A stretch of DNA of 64,000 nucleotides from Granulimonas faecalis (lineage in GTDB: Bacteria > Actinomycetota > Coriobacteriia > Coriobacteriales > Atopobiaceae): contig NZ_BQKC01000001.1 of NCBI RefSeq assembly GCF_022834715.1, positions 1,896,501-1,960,500 on the forward strand. The letters run 5' to 3'. Under the pieces are notes generated by a model. It had not been told where the DNA came from and made no database searches. It saw only the letters and a program-made list of their open reading frames with translations. Shown here in pieces: positions 34,787-42,569 of the stretch; position 1 is the first letter of the stretch, and the number at the start of each line of letters is the position of its first letter. The translations under genes were made by a program, and so were the position numbers.

Positions 34787-35743
34787 TCACTCGCCTCCCT
34801 TGAGGGCCTGGGCGTCCTCGGCGAGCAGCCGCTCCATGGCGCCCTTGGCCTTGATGCGTACGGAGCGCTCGCCCAGGGCGGCCCTCACCGAGGGGACGGC
34901 CATGAAGGCGCCCACGATGACAGCCGAGACGAGCTTGAGCGCGTTGGCGTCGATGAGGTTCACCGACAGCGCGAGCTGGATGATGAGGCGGTAGGCCACC
35001 GACCCCGCCACGGCGCACATGAGGCCGCGGGTGACCGACCGGCGGCCGCCGAAGACCTCGCCGATGATGACGGAGGCGAGGCCCACCATGACCATGCCGG
35101 TGCCGCTGGAGAGGTCGGCGAAGCCCTGGTACTGGGCCAGCAGCGCGCCGGTGAGGCCCACCATGGCGTTGCCGAGGGCCAGGCCGCCCACCTTGAACGC
35201 GCTGGTGTTGATGGAGCTCGCGCGGCTCATGGCCTCGTTGTCGCCCACGGCCCGCATGGCGAGGCCGGCCTCGGTGCGGAAGAACCCGGCGAGGGCCGCC
35301 ACGGCCACGGCCACCACGAGCACCACGAAGCCCATCTTCACGACGTCCACGGTGGCGGCGCCGCCGAGGGCGGAGACGACGGGGTCGAAGCACCGCACGG
35401 TGGACAGCAGGCTCACGTTGGGCGCGCCGAGCACGTAGATGTTCACGGAGTAGAGACCCGTCATGGTGATGATGCCGGCGAGCAGCGGGTTGATCCGCGC
35501 CTTGGTGACGAGGAGGCCGGTCACGCAGCCGGCCAGGGCGCCGGCCGCGCAGCCCACGGCGAGGCCCAGGTAGGGGTGCCCGGCCACGGTGAGCACGGCC
35601 GAGCAGGCCATGCCGAGGCCGAAGGAGCCGTCGACCGTGAGGTCGGCCATGTCGAGGACGCGGAAGGTCACGTAGACGCCCACGGCGAGCAACGAGTACT
35701 CGAAGCCGAGCATGAGGGCGTCGAAGAGAACCTGCAGGGTCAT
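34787..35743 (-). CDS. ABC transporter permease (TrpY-like)
   Basis: 318 residues, a branched-chain-amino-acid/ribose-type permease (BPD_transp_2) with 8-9 transmembrane helices. The conserved segment LADLTVDGSFGLGMACSAVL near the N-terminus and VGDNEAMSRASSINTSAFKV-type cytoplasmic loop are those of permeases partnered with PF04392 lipoproteins. The C-terminal ~25 residues are charged. ATG at 35741-35743 has CCAGGAGGATCTCCCC before it. It is the second gene of the T-box-controlled operon. Confidence 0.88.
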   Translation of the reverse strand: MTLQVLFDALMLGFEYSLLAVGVYVTFRVLDMADLTVDGSFGLGMACSAVLTVAGHPYLGLAVGCAAGALAGCVTGLLVTKARINPLLAGIITMTGLYSVNIYVLGAPNVSLLSTVRCFDPVVSALGGAATVDVVKMGFVVLVVAVAVAALAGFFRTEAGLAMRAVGDNEAMSRASSINTSAFKVGGLALGNAMVGLTGALLAQYQGFADLSSGTGMVMVGLASVIIGEVFGGRRSVTRGLMCAVAGSVAYRLIIQLALSVNLIDANALKLVSAVIVGAFMAVPSVRAALGERSVRIKAKGAMERLLAEDAQALKGGE

Positions 35744-35812
35744 GGGGAGATCCTCCTGGGGAGACGCGGGCGCCCCGCCGGAGGGACGGGGCGCCGGGGG
35801 TGCGGGGCGCAG

Positions 35813-36871
35813 CTAGTCGATGACGCGGTAGTCGCCGGAGTCGGATACCGCCACGCCGAGCGCCTTGGCGGTGGTGCCGTTGACGGCGTAGTCGTCGGAG
35901 GCGAGCACCTCCACGGGCATGTCGGCGACGGGGGTGCCGGTGAGGGCCTTGATGGCCATGTCGGCGGACTTGGCGCCGAGGGTGGTGTTGGAGCAGGAGA
36001 CCGACTCGAGGGCGCCGGACTGGACCATGACGGGGTCGGTGCCGAGGACGGGCACGCCGGCCTTGGTGGCGGCCTCGGTGAGGGCGGTCATGGAGCTCTG
36101 GACCACGGAGTCCACGGGCACGTAGATGGCCGTCACGTCGGAGGCGAGGGCGGCGCCGGTCTGCTGGACCTCGGAGCTGTTGGTGACGGTGCGGACCTCG
36201 ACCTCGATGCCGCGGCCCTTGAGGTACTCCTCGGCGGCCTTGGCCGTGACCTCGGCGTTCTTCTCGCCGGAGCAGTAGAGGATGCCCACCTTGCCGGAGA
36301 GGGCCGCAGGGTCGAGCTTGCCGGCGAACTCGAAGATGGCCTTGACGTCGGAGGTGTTGGAGGTGCCGGTGATGCCCTTGTCGGGCTTGTCGAGGTCGGC
36401 CATGAGGCCGGCGGCCACCGGGTCGGTGACGCTCATGAAGACCATGGGCGTGGCGATGCCCGCGTTGGCGCAGGCCTGGGCGGCCGGCGTGGCGATGGGC
36501 ACGATGACGTCGTAGTCGGAGGACTTGAGCTGGGCGGCGATCTGGTTGAGGGTGGAGGTGTCTCCCTGGGCGTTCTGGACGTCGTAGGTGACGTTGTCGT
36601 AGCCCTGGGCCGCCATCTCGTCCTTGAAGCCGTTCATCATGGTGACGAAAGCGTCGTTCTCCACGACCTCGACGAAACAGACCTTGACGGGGTCGCTCTT
36701 GTCGCCGGTGGAGCCGGCCTCGTCCTGGGCCGAGGTGGCCGGGCCACAGCCGGAGAGCGCCATGCCCAGCGCGAGGCAGAGCACGAGCGCGCAGATCAGG
36801 CCGCCGCGGAGGCCGTTCTTGGGGAAGCCGTTCCTGGGGAGGCGCTTGGGGTCGGGGGTCGTCGGGTTCAT
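35813..36871 (-). CDS. ABC transporter substrate-binding lipoprotein (TrpX-like, PF04392 type)
   Basis: 352 residues. The N-terminal membrane signal ends in a lipobox (ALSGC, Cys42), so it is anchored outside the membrane. The rest is a two-lobed binding protein of the ABC_sub_bind family (VCFVEVVENDAFVTMMNGFK, YDVQNAQGDTSTLNQIAAQL, SVTDPVAAGLMADLDKPDKG). This family includes streptococcal TrpX. The ATG at 36869-36871 follows AGAAAGGAGCGAGCG. First gene of the operon; the upstream T-box reads tRNA-Trp, so tryptophan import is the leading assignment. Confidence 0.88.
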   Translation of the reverse strand: MNPTTPDPKRLPRNGFPKNGLRGGLICALVLCLALGMALSGCGPATSAQDEAGSTGDKSDPVKVCFVEVVENDAFVTMMNGFKDEMAAQGYDNVTYDVQNAQGDTSTLNQIAAQLKSSDYDVIVPIATPAAQACANAGIATPMVFMSVTDPVAAGLMADLDKPDKGITGTSNTSDVKAIFEFAGKLDPAALSGKVGILYCSGEKNAEVTAKAAEEYLKGRGIEVEVRTVTNSSEVQQTGAALASDVTAIYVPVDSVVQSSMTALTEAATKAGVPVLGTDPVMVQSGALESVSCSNTTLGAKSADMAIKALTGTPVADMPVEVLASDDYAVNGTTAKALGVAVSDSGDYRVID

Positions 36872-36929
36872 CGCTCGCTCCTTTCTGGGCCCGGTGGCGC
36901 CGGACCCGTGGGGCGGCCATGAAAAAGCG

Positions 36930-37218
36930 CTCGCCCCCGGTCTTGGTCTGACTCAAGGACAAGCGTCTCGACGTCGAAACACCTGCGGTGCCACCTTGAT
37001 TGACGGAGGAGGTCTCCGTCCTCTTTGCGGGCGCGTCCACGCCCTGCTCTGTAACGGGAGCTCCCGTCGCGGCTTCCACGCTGCTGCGCTTCTCCGCGCC
37101 CTCGGCGGGTCCATTGTGCCGTCCTGCCACCACCCGCATCTCAGCTGCACGGGCTCTCTGTAGGCGCTTGGGGCGGTTTTACTTCCGCTTCGTCGGTTTG
37201 GGGTACCGGTATTCGGTT
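36930..37218 (-). promoter_or_regulatory. T-box riboswitch, tryptophan specifier
   Basis: On the minus strand the T-box core AAGGTGGCACCGC lies at 36985-36997. Its UGGC bulge would pair with the GCCA end of tRNA-Trp (discriminator G). Just before it is a stem III-like hairpin (GACGGAG/CTCCGTC, 37002-37020). Stem I contains AGTA (near 37180), CAGAGAGCC (37152-37160), GGTGG, and the specifier TGG in ACAATGGACC (37111-37113), the Trp codon. After the T-box, TCAAGG can pair with CCTTGA around an inner hairpin. Uncharged tRNA-Trp should switch on the ABC importer. Whether control is transcriptional or translational is not clear. Confidence 0.85.
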
Positions 37219-37225
37219 GAGAAGG

Positions 37226-37255
37226 ACTCTAGACCCGGCCTGGCGCGCCTGTCAA
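37226..37255 (-). promoter_or_regulatory. promoter of the T-box/ABC operon
   Basis: A consensus TTGACA (37250-37255) and TAGAGT (37226-37231) on the minus strand are 18 bases apart, with a start near 37218 just before T-box stem I. Confidence 0.75.
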
Positions 37256-37314
37256 CGGGCGCGGTCCCGCTTTACCGAGTTGAAACCCGGCTGGGTCCCC
37301 GGGTCGCAGTTGGC

Positions 37315-37320
37315 TAGAAT
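37315..37320 (+). promoter_or_regulatory. -10 box of the three-gene membrane cluster
   Basis: TAGAAT in the context GGCTAGAAT lies about 45 bases before the first gene, divergent from the T-box promoter. The same GGCTAGAAT precedes the unknown gene at 39731. No strong -35 is seen. Confidence 0.4.
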
Positions 37321-37365
37321 CTTGTCGTCACACGCACCCGACCACCCCCCGAAACGGACCCACCC

Positions 37366-37929
37366 ATGCCCCACTCCAAGCCCAAACGCCCCGAGGCACC
37401 CGCCGAGAAGCCCGCGTTCCACGCGAGCTACGAGCTCACCAGCCTCATGACCCAGGAGGCCACGAGCCTCCTCGTGCCCGGCGGCGCCACCAACCCCGCC
37501 TACATCGCCTGCGCCGTGTGCCTCGTGGCACTCGTGGCGTTCTGCCTCCTCGTGCCCGACGCCAACCCGGCCGTCGCCGTGGCCGGCGCCGTCGCGTGCG
37601 CCGTGCTCCTCGTGGTGGCGGGCCGCTGGGGCGACGCCGTAGCTCGCCGCGTGGCGGCCCAGGGCTGGAACGCCGTGGCGCTGCCCGAGGACGCCCGCCG
37701 CGTCACCGTGGACGTCTGGCCCGACCGCATCGAGGTGGCCCGCGCCGACCGCGACGCCGAGGTGATGCCGCTGGCCGAGGTCAAGGACGTCAAGCACTCC
37801 GACTCCATGATCGTGGTGCGCTTCCGCGACGGCTCCCTGGCCCTCGTCCCGCGCCGCGCCCTGTCGCTCCAGCGCTTCCACGCCTGCCTGGCCCTCGTCG
37901 AGTCCCGCGGCGCCTCCGAGGGGCGCTGA
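37366..37929 (+). CDS. small membrane protein, YcxB-like, first of three
   Basis: 187 residues. Polar N-terminus, then two adjacent transmembrane helices (YIACAVCLVALVAFCLLV and VAVAGAVACAVLLVVAGRW), then a cytoplasmic beta-rich domain (VTVDVWPDRIEVARADR...MIVVRFRDGSLALVPRRAL). The layout of two helices plus a PH-like C-terminal domain is that of YcxB-like proteins of unknown function. The ribosome binding site is weak. It is followed at 41 bases by a paralogue, and another follows that. Confidence 0.6.
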   Translation: MPHSKPKRPEAPAEKPAFHASYELTSLMTQEATSLLVPGGATNPAYIACAVCLVALVAFCLLVPDANPAVAVAGAVACAVLLVVAGRWGDAVARRVAAQGWNAVALPEDARRVTVDVWPDRIEVARADRDAEVMPLAEVKDVKHSDSMIVVRFRDGSLALVPRRALSLQRFHACLALVESRGASEGR

Positions 37930-37970
37930 CGGCCGGGGCGTCCCTCCAAACCGCACGAGAAAGGGGGCCC

Positions 37971-38687
37971 ATGGCCCGCTCAAAACAGTCGAGGCACAGG
38001 AAGGCGGCGCCCCTCCCCAAGGGCGTGCCCACCGACGCGCCCCTCGTCAACGAGACGCACCTCACCAACGACATGGTCAAGGAGGGCTGCCGGCTCACCA
38101 CCTCGGCGGCGCTCCGGCTCGTCTACTTCGCCTTCGGCATCGCACTCGGTGTGTTCGCCCTGGTGTGGCGGCTTGCCTTCGGCGCCGACACCCTCGCGTT
38201 CGTGCTCGTGCTCCTCGTGGGCCTCATGACCGTGTGGCAGGGCTCGCGCCTGCCCATGGAGAGCGCCCGCCGCATGATCTCGCAGCTCGACAAGGCCGGC
38301 GAGGCCTCCCGCGACCGCGTGTTCTATGCCACCGAGGAGGGCCTGGGCGTCAAGGTGGGAGACGGCCCCTTCAAGGTGTTCCCGTGGCGCGCCTTCAACC
38401 GAGCCGTGGCCACGCCCACCGTGTGCTGCCTCACCATGGCCGGGCAGTCGGCCCTGGTCATCGTGGCCATGGACGGCTTCGTGCGCGGCGGCAACGCCGA
38501 GTTCGTGCACTTCGTGGGGTCCCATGTGGTGGAGCCGGACCGCGGCGCCCTCGTGCGCTGGTGCGAGAAGGTGTGCCGCACGCTGGACGGCTGGGGCAGC
38601 GTGCAGGCGGCCCAGCGCGAGCGGGACGCCGCCAAGAAGGAGGCGCGTCGGCAGAGGAAGCAGGCGCGCCGCGGCCGGCGCCGCTAG
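37971..38687 (+). CDS. small membrane protein, YcxB-like, second of three
   Basis: 238 residues. It has a basic N-terminus (MARSKQSRHRKAAPLPKG), two helices (VYFAFGIALGVFALVWRLAF and FVLVLLVGLMTVW), a C-terminal domain (VFYATEEGLGVKVGDGPFKV, AFNRAVATPTVCCLTMAG) and a very basic tail (KKEARRQRKQARRGRRR). Same arrangement as its two neighbours; sequence similarity is low but the layout is shared. ATG at 37971-37973 follows AGAAAGGGGGCCC. Confidence 0.6.
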   Translation: MARSKQSRHRKAAPLPKGVPTDAPLVNETHLTNDMVKEGCRLTTSAALRLVYFAFGIALGVFALVWRLAFGADTLAFVLVLLVGLMTVWQGSRLPMESARRMISQLDKAGEASRDRVFYATEEGLGVKVGDGPFKVFPWRAFNRAVATPTVCCLTMAGQSALVIVAMDGFVRGGNAEFVHFVGSHVVEPDRGALVRWCEKVCRTLDGWGSVQAAQRERDAAKKEARRQRKQARRGRRR

Positions 38688-38696
38688 GAGGAACCC

Positions 38697-39380
38697 ATGG
38701 CAACACCTGAGAGCACGCCGGCGATGAGCGCCGGCGACGTGGTCTACGAGTCGACCATCGTCATGGACGAGCCCCTGCTAAGGGAGCTCGTCTCGGCCAA
38801 GGACCGGTCGATGAACAAGCGCGACGGCCTGGTCATGGCGGTGGTCTGGGCCGTGGTCCTGGCCGCCTACGTCTGGGGCACCGTCGCTGCGGGCGTCATG
38901 ACGGCGTGGGGCGTCGTGGCCGGCGTGGTCATCCTGGCCCTGCTCGGCTGGTCGGTGGCCCTGGCTGTCACGGGCTTCACGCTGTTCTGGCCCAAGCGCT
39001 CGTGGCGCAAGACGGCCGACCACTGGTTCGCCCGCCACGGCGCGGGCACGGGCGACGACCAGCGCTGCGAGCTGCGGTCGAGCGCCTGCCTGTCCGAGGC
39101 CCGCTGCTGCGTGCTGCAAGACGGCCGCCCTGCGGGCTCCGTGGCCAAGCCCTACAAGGCCTTCTCCCACATTGAGGAGACCGAGCACCTGCTGGTGCTG
39201 GTTGCCGGCGACGGCGAGGTGGGCAGCGTGCTGCACAACATGTTCTCACCGTCCTACGCCGACAGGCTCGCCGAGCGGGCCGACCTGGAGGACGTCTGCT
39301 GGGACAAGCGCACCCTGCGGGGCGGCACCCCCGAGCAGCTGAGGGAGTACCTGGAGCGCAAGGTGGGCGCCCGGGCCTAG
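38697..39380 (+). CDS. small membrane protein, YcxB-like, third of three
   Basis: 227 residues. Two helices (GLVMAVVWAVVLAAYVWGTV and VVAGVVILALLGWSVALAV) are followed by a soluble domain (RCELRSSACLSEARCCVLQD, YKAFSHIEETEHLLVLVAGD). Start ATG at 38697-38699 with TAGGAGGAACCC that overlaps the end of the preceding gene. Function unknown. Confidence 0.6.
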   Translation: MATPESTPAMSAGDVVYESTIVMDEPLLRELVSAKDRSMNKRDGLVMAVVWAVVLAAYVWGTVAAGVMTAWGVVAGVVILALLGWSVALAVTGFTLFWPKRSWRKTADHWFARHGAGTGDDQRCELRSSACLSEARCCVLQDGRPAGSVAKPYKAFSHIEETEHLLVLVAGDGEVGSVLHNMFSPSYADRLAERADLEDVCWDKRTLRGGTPEQLREYLERKVGARA

Positions 39381-39390
39381 GGCCCGTCCC

Positions 39391-39435
39391 ACCACCCGGA
39401 CACTCCTGTCCCAATGGTCGGACACTTTTGTCCCA
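39391..39435. repeat. 22-bp-period repeat array A5
   Basis: GGACACTCCTGTCCCA at 39398 and GGACACTTTTGTCCCA at 39420 are 22 bp apart; a half-unit ends in phase at 39391, just after the stop codon of the preceding gene. The remainder of the 350-base gap (39381-39730) has a small palindrome (GCACCACCGTGGTGC, near 39480) and a TAGAAT box near 39680; no gene is seen. Confidence 0.88.
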
Positions 39436-39730
39436 CGCCACGGTGGCGCGCTTTTCCACCGGTCCGTCGGGTTCGCCGCACCACCGTGGTGCGGTCTCCG
39501 CCTGCCGCTTCTCCCGCCCTTCGGTTTGTGAGGCCCGACCATGCCAACGGGGCCTCCGGTATGGTCGCCCCCCACGGCGGCCCCACGCCACCCCCTCTCC
39601 CGCCGCCCCCACCGCCCAGAGCGCCCTGCGCGGCCGGCGACCCTCCGCGGGCCCCCGATGCCCGGCGCGCCCCATCGGCTAGAATTGTGGAGTTTGCATA
39701 ACACGGCAGCACCCAGGGAGAGGACAGCCT

Positions 39731-40339
39731 GTGAGCGACAACGAGAGAACCGACCCCGTCTATGTGACCACCGGCATCGCACTCACGCCGCGCATCCTGG
39801 CAGGCATGCTCACCGGCGGCAAGTCCATGGGCGTCAACTGGGCGGCCAAGTTCGCCGAGATCGGCGACGCCGACGTCTTCGAGAACGCCTCCAAGCCCAC
39901 CATCGTGGAGCCCCTCGGCACCGATGGCGACGACATCCTCGCCGCCCTCCTGCCGCCCCAGATCCTCGTCGAGATCACCGCCGACGAGGCCGCCATCGAC
40001 CACGTGCGCGACGGCGAGTGGCCCGAGGCCCTCCTCGACGAGGTGACCACCCAGTTCTGCGAGAACGAGGAGCTGGCCGAACAGGTCTACGAGCGCTGCA
40101 CCCGCCTCATGGCCGGCGCCGACGTCGTGGCCTTCCACTGGAACGCCAACTACGTCATCCACATGCTGTCGGTGGAGAACCTCGACAACGCCTACGTGCG
40201 CAAGGTCGCCCAGTTCTACCAGCGCTTCTCCGACTCCGACCCCGTGGGCGGCCTCTTCGCCCTGTTCATGCTGGCCCTTCTGGGGCCCGCGCGCTTCGAC
40301 CGCGTGGTGGGCGCCTTGGGCGGCTCCTTCGGCATCTAG
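39731..40339 (+). CDS. protein of unknown function
   Basis: 202 residues, family not recognised. Acidic, mostly helical (LTPRILAGMLTGGKSMGVNW, LLDEVTTQFCENEELAEQVY), with a moderately hydrophobic C-terminal stretch (VGGLFALFMLALLGPARFD) that could touch the membrane. GTG start at 39731-39733 with GGGAGAGGACAGCCT upstream. Monocistronic, between a TAGAAT box and a strong terminator. Confidence 0.7.
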   Translation: MSDNERTDPVYVTTGIALTPRILAGMLTGGKSMGVNWAAKFAEIGDADVFENASKPTIVEPLGTDGDDILAALLPPQILVEITADEAAIDHVRDGEWPEALLDEVTTQFCENEELAEQVYERCTRLMAGADVVAFHWNANYVIHMLSVENLDNAYVRKVAQFYQRFSDSDPVGGLFALFMLALLGPARFDRVVGALGGSFGI

Positions 40340-40395
40340 GGGACAAGGCCAAGAACGGCCGAGAAAAACGCCGGTAAACCGGCCCCGCGCAAGCA

Positions 40396-40438
40396 AAGGG
40401 CGCCTGTCCGCGAGAACCCCTCGCAGGCAGGCGCCCTT
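40396..40438. terminator. bidirectional terminator
   Basis: AAGGGCGCCTG pairs with CAGGCGCCCTT, with an inner GCGAG/CTCGC stem. It lies between the convergent unknown gene and the sulfatase-like gene; the ends (AA... and ...TT) give short T-tracts both ways. Confidence 0.75.
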
Positions 40439-40472
40439 GTCCATGCCGCCCCGTCACCGGCCGGCCGCGTCG

Positions 40473-42569
40473 TCACTCCTCAATAGCCCACTCCCGGCCG
40501 GTCTTGGCCCAAGCGTTCCAGTCCTGAACGTCGCCCGTGATGGCCCACTCCTTGATGGCCGTGTACACATGGGCGTCGCCCACCACGGAGGTGGCGTCGT
40601 AGAGGCGCGTGCGCTGCTCGTCCTCGCCGATCTCGTCCACGGCGCGGCCCCAGTCGCTGTAGTTGGGGTCGCCCATGGCCTTGAGCAGCGTGGCCGGCAG
40701 GTCGCGCTGGCTCACGGGAGCATGGCTCACCTTGAGGGGCTGGGCGGCCTGCTCGGCCGTCTCGGCGGGCTTCACCAAAAGGAAGGGGCTGGAAGGCTCG
40801 CTGATCTCATCGGCCAGGTACCACTCGCCGTGGTCGGCGGTGACGATCACGGTGGTCTGGTCGTAGATGCCCAAGCGCCTGAGCTCGTCGAGGTAAGCCT
40901 CCACGCCGAGAAGGGCGCCGCGGGTCTGGTCCACGTAGTCGGTCTGGCCCTCCTCCACGCGCTTGCCGTCGGCCGTGAGCGTGATCGGGTAGTGGGAGCC
41001 CATCATGTGGATGAGGCGACAGGTGCCCGTCTCGCCCTCCACGTCGTCGCCAAAGGAAAGGCCCTCGGAGCGAACCGCATCGATATAGGCCTCGTCATCG
41101 AGCTTGAACGGCGTGTTGGAGCCGTTGCCCGAGCTGTCGCCCATCAGGGTGCCCACAACGTCACCGCTGTAGAACCAGAACGGCGGCTTGGCTGCCCAGG
41201 GGCTCTCGCGGTAGAGCGAGCACTTCCACAGCTCGGTTACCGTGGGCCAGAACGGGGCAGAAAAGTCGATGCGATGGATGTTGCCCACGCGCCCCTGCAG
41301 GGGACCCACGCCCTGGGGCAGGTCGGTGGCGTAGACGTTCACGCCAAAGCCCAGGCTGCCCATGGCGTCCACGAGGTTGTTGTCGCCGGAGTACCACTCG
41401 GTGATCTTGGCGTTGCCATAGGCGGCGTCACTCTCATCGAGGTGCTGGCCCGTGATAAGGGAGCTCATGGCAAAGCGAGTGGGGATCATGACGCCGGAGG
41501 AGTTGGCGTAGCGGGTGAAGCCCGTGAACCCGTCAAGCGCATCGGGATAGCGCTCCAGCACCTGGTCGAGGTACTTGTTGTCAAGCGTGTCGAGGACGAA
41601 CATCACCACGTTGTCCTTGTCGGAGAGCTCGCTTATGCCCTCCGTGGTCACGAGGGGCTTGCCGTCCCAGACCGTGCTGCCGGAGCCCAGCTCGTCGAGG
41701 GCGCGCTGCTGGTCGCTCCAGGTGGAGGCGAGGCCCACCGACTGGACGAGCACGAGCACCACCGAGAGCACACAGGCCATCGTCTTGGCCGAGCGGCCCT
41801 TGGCCAGTGCGAACGGGACCGCGCCGGCCACAAGAGCGATCCACACCAGAGACGAGACCACGGTGATCTTGGTGTAGTCGTCCCAAGGCACCGGCTTGCC
41901 GTCGGCCACGGGCAGGCCCGTGTTGAGGAAGGTCGACTGCACGAAGCAAGCCACGGCAAGGGCCGCCACCACCGAGACGGTCACCGTGAAGGCGCGGCCC
42001 CGCACCAGGGACAGGAGCAGCGCGCCTACGACGATGAGCACGAGGGCAAAGACGACCAGCGGGCCCGCCACCGGGCCTGCACCAAAGACGAAGCTGTCGA
42101 GGCTCGTGGCCACGATCTCCAAGGGCGTCACGACGCCCAGGGTGTAGACGAGGCAGCCCCAGGCGAGCAGGGCCAGCAAAAAGCGGGGCAGCCATCGCAC
42201 GTTCTGGGGGCGGCGAGGGCCCACCAAGGCATCGTCGGCCGTGGCGGCGGCATCGGCGGCGGCGAGGAGCTCAGACGCGCCAGGCGCGAACGGGTCGATC
42301 TCGTGCACCTCGGGGTCGCGTACCTTGTCGCGGTTCTCATCGATCTTGAGCAGGGCGAACACCCGGCGGCGCACGCGGCGCCACACGACGCCGACCACGG
42401 CCGAGAGGGCCACGGCCACGCCGGCCAGGGCCTGGATGGTGTAGGTGACCACGGACGGGTCGACGTAGGCGAAAGCCGGCGTGGGGGCCAGGGCCAGGGT
42501 CACGCAGGCGAGGGCCCAGGCGCCGTCGAGGGCGAGGCGGGCCAGAGTGCGGCGGGTCTTAGGCCTCAC
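40473..42569 (-). CDS. LTA-synthase-like sulfatase-family membrane protein
   Basis: 698 residues. An N-terminal membrane half has about six helices (first AWALACVTLALAPTPAFAYV; others around residues 130-300). From ~320 there is an alkaline-phosphatase/sulfatase-fold domain: VVMFVLDTLDNKYLDQ (metal site), SGVMIPTRFAMSSLITGQ (probable nucleophile Thr), MMGSHYPI and VIVTADHGEWY (metal-binding Asp-His). Family members such as LtaS transfer glycerol phosphate from phosphatidylglycerol, or move other phospho-groups. GTG start at 42567-42569 (CCAAGGAGGGAAGCC before it) overlaps the YidC-TagF gene by 11 bases, so the two are coupled and likely act on the same polymer. Confidence 0.82.
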   Translation of the reverse strand: MRPKTRRTLARLALDGAWALACVTLALAPTPAFAYVDPSVVTYTIQALAGVAVALSAVVGVVWRRVRRRVFALLKIDENRDKVRDPEVHEIDPFAPGASELLAAADAAATADDALVGPRRPQNVRWLPRFLLALLAWGCLVYTLGVVTPLEIVATSLDSFVFGAGPVAGPLVVFALVLIVVGALLLSLVRGRAFTVTVSVVAALAVACFVQSTFLNTGLPVADGKPVPWDDYTKITVVSSLVWIALVAGAVPFALAKGRSAKTMACVLSVVLVLVQSVGLASTWSDQQRALDELGSGSTVWDGKPLVTTEGISELSDKDNVVMFVLDTLDNKYLDQVLERYPDALDGFTGFTRYANSSGVMIPTRFAMSSLITGQHLDESDAAYGNAKITEWYSGDNNLVDAMGSLGFGVNVYATDLPQGVGPLQGRVGNIHRIDFSAPFWPTVTELWKCSLYRESPWAAKPPFWFYSGDVVGTLMGDSSGNGSNTPFKLDDEAYIDAVRSEGLSFGDDVEGETGTCRLIHMMGSHYPITLTADGKRVEEGQTDYVDQTRGALLGVEAYLDELRRLGIYDQTTVIVTADHGEWYLADEISEPSSPFLLVKPAETAEQAAQPLKVSHAPVSQRDLPATLLKAMGDPNYSDWGRAVDEIGEDEQRTRLYDATSVVGDAHVYTAIKEWAITGDVQDWNAWAKTGREWAIEE

